Origin: CAZKWG01 sp964615375
GTDB taxonomy: Bacteria; Myxococcota_A; UBA796; CAZKWG01
Assembly (NCBI GenBank): GCA_964615375.1
Contig: CAZTOW010000095.1
Location: 1 to 12,846, forward strand
DNA length: 12,846 nucleotides
Reading direction: 5' to 3'
This document shows, one piece after another, positions 12,798 through 12,846 of the stretch (position 1 is the stretch's first letter; each line of letters opens with the position of its first letter). The notes beneath the pieces were generated by a model. It made no database searches and was not told the origin of the DNA. It saw nothing but the letters and a program-made list of their open reading frames with translations. Made by a program: the position numbers and the translations under genes.

Positions 12798-12846
12798 CGC
12801 CTGCCGACCATCCTCCTCCTGCGTCTGCGGGGGGTGGTGCCGGCGA
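12798..12846. repeat. Partial second copy of the large palindromic repeat, cut by the window end
   Basis: CGCCTGCC at 12798-12805 and the following CCTCCTCCTGCG...GGTGCCGGCGA match positions 6-55 in the same orientation, with a few substitutions and one 1-base indel. The right half of the palindrome lies outside the window. The match includes bases upstream of the palindrome itself (CGCCTGCC), so the shared unit is longer than the hairpin. Confidence 0.7.

Noticed and set aside
12617..12811. Minus-strand 64-codon frame in the terminal spacer
   Set aside because: It runs through the 17-bp direct repeats and into the terminal repeat copy, with no supporting start signal or motif.
1..12846. CRISPR array, tRNA, rRNA, integrase or insertion sequence
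   Set aside because: None found: repeats are few and not regularly spaced by unique spacers, and no transposase or recombinase motifs appear in any frame.

Overview
The window reads as high-GC (codon third positions almost always G or C) chromosomal DNA of a Myxococcota-like bacterium. The reasons are inferential: lipoproteins with very short leaders (MLALVLLAC, MILLTVLLAC) followed by Asp/Ser/Gly-rich linkers, TPR-rich secreted proteins, frequent GTG starts overlapping a TGA stop, and a TIR/NACHT conflict system of the kind common in multicellular and predatory bacteria. No rRNA, tRNA, CRISPR array, integrase or transposase is visible.

Layout. Positions 1-394 hold no gene; they carry a large imperfect palindromic repeat (21-135) and a terminator-like hairpin (193-227) serving the minus strand. 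A small single-pass membrane protein (395-595, minus) has its own candidate promoter. Next is a membrane family-2 glycosyltransferase (731-2224, minus), divergent from a two-gene unit: a TPR lipoprotein (2300-3868) and a secreted protein of unknown function (3865-4590), joined by a GTGA overlap. A minus-strand secreted helical protein (4582-5085) converges on that unit. From 5166 to 7106 lies a compact three-gene cassette: a Cys-rich lipoprotein precursor, a DUF692/MNIO-family enzyme and a DUF2063 partner. This is the architecture of bufferin-type, post-translationally modified metal-binding peptides. A DSG-linker lipoprotein of unknown role follows (7133-7981).

The most interesting block is 8121-11614. 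It encodes a TIR-domain protein with a C-terminal adaptor-like (EAD-type) domain, translationally coupled to a 938-residue protein with an N-terminal EAD-like segment, a NACHT NTPase and a C-terminal FGE-sulfatase (C-type-lectin-like) fold. I read this as a two-component STAND-type conflict system: FGE-fold sensor, NACHT switch, and a TIR effector recruited through adaptor-adaptor contact. The last part of the sensor has an A-rich island and a codon pattern that could, speculatively, reflect diversity-generating mutagenesis, although no reverse transcriptase or template repeat lies in the window. Right after it comes a type II toxin-antitoxin pair (UPF0175 antitoxin and DUF3368/PIN-like toxin, 11855-12596), so 8121-12596 looks like a small defence island.

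The window ends (12798-12846) inside a second copy of the repeat seen at its start, so the 12.7 kb between is bracketed by directly oriented copies of a dispersed repeat.
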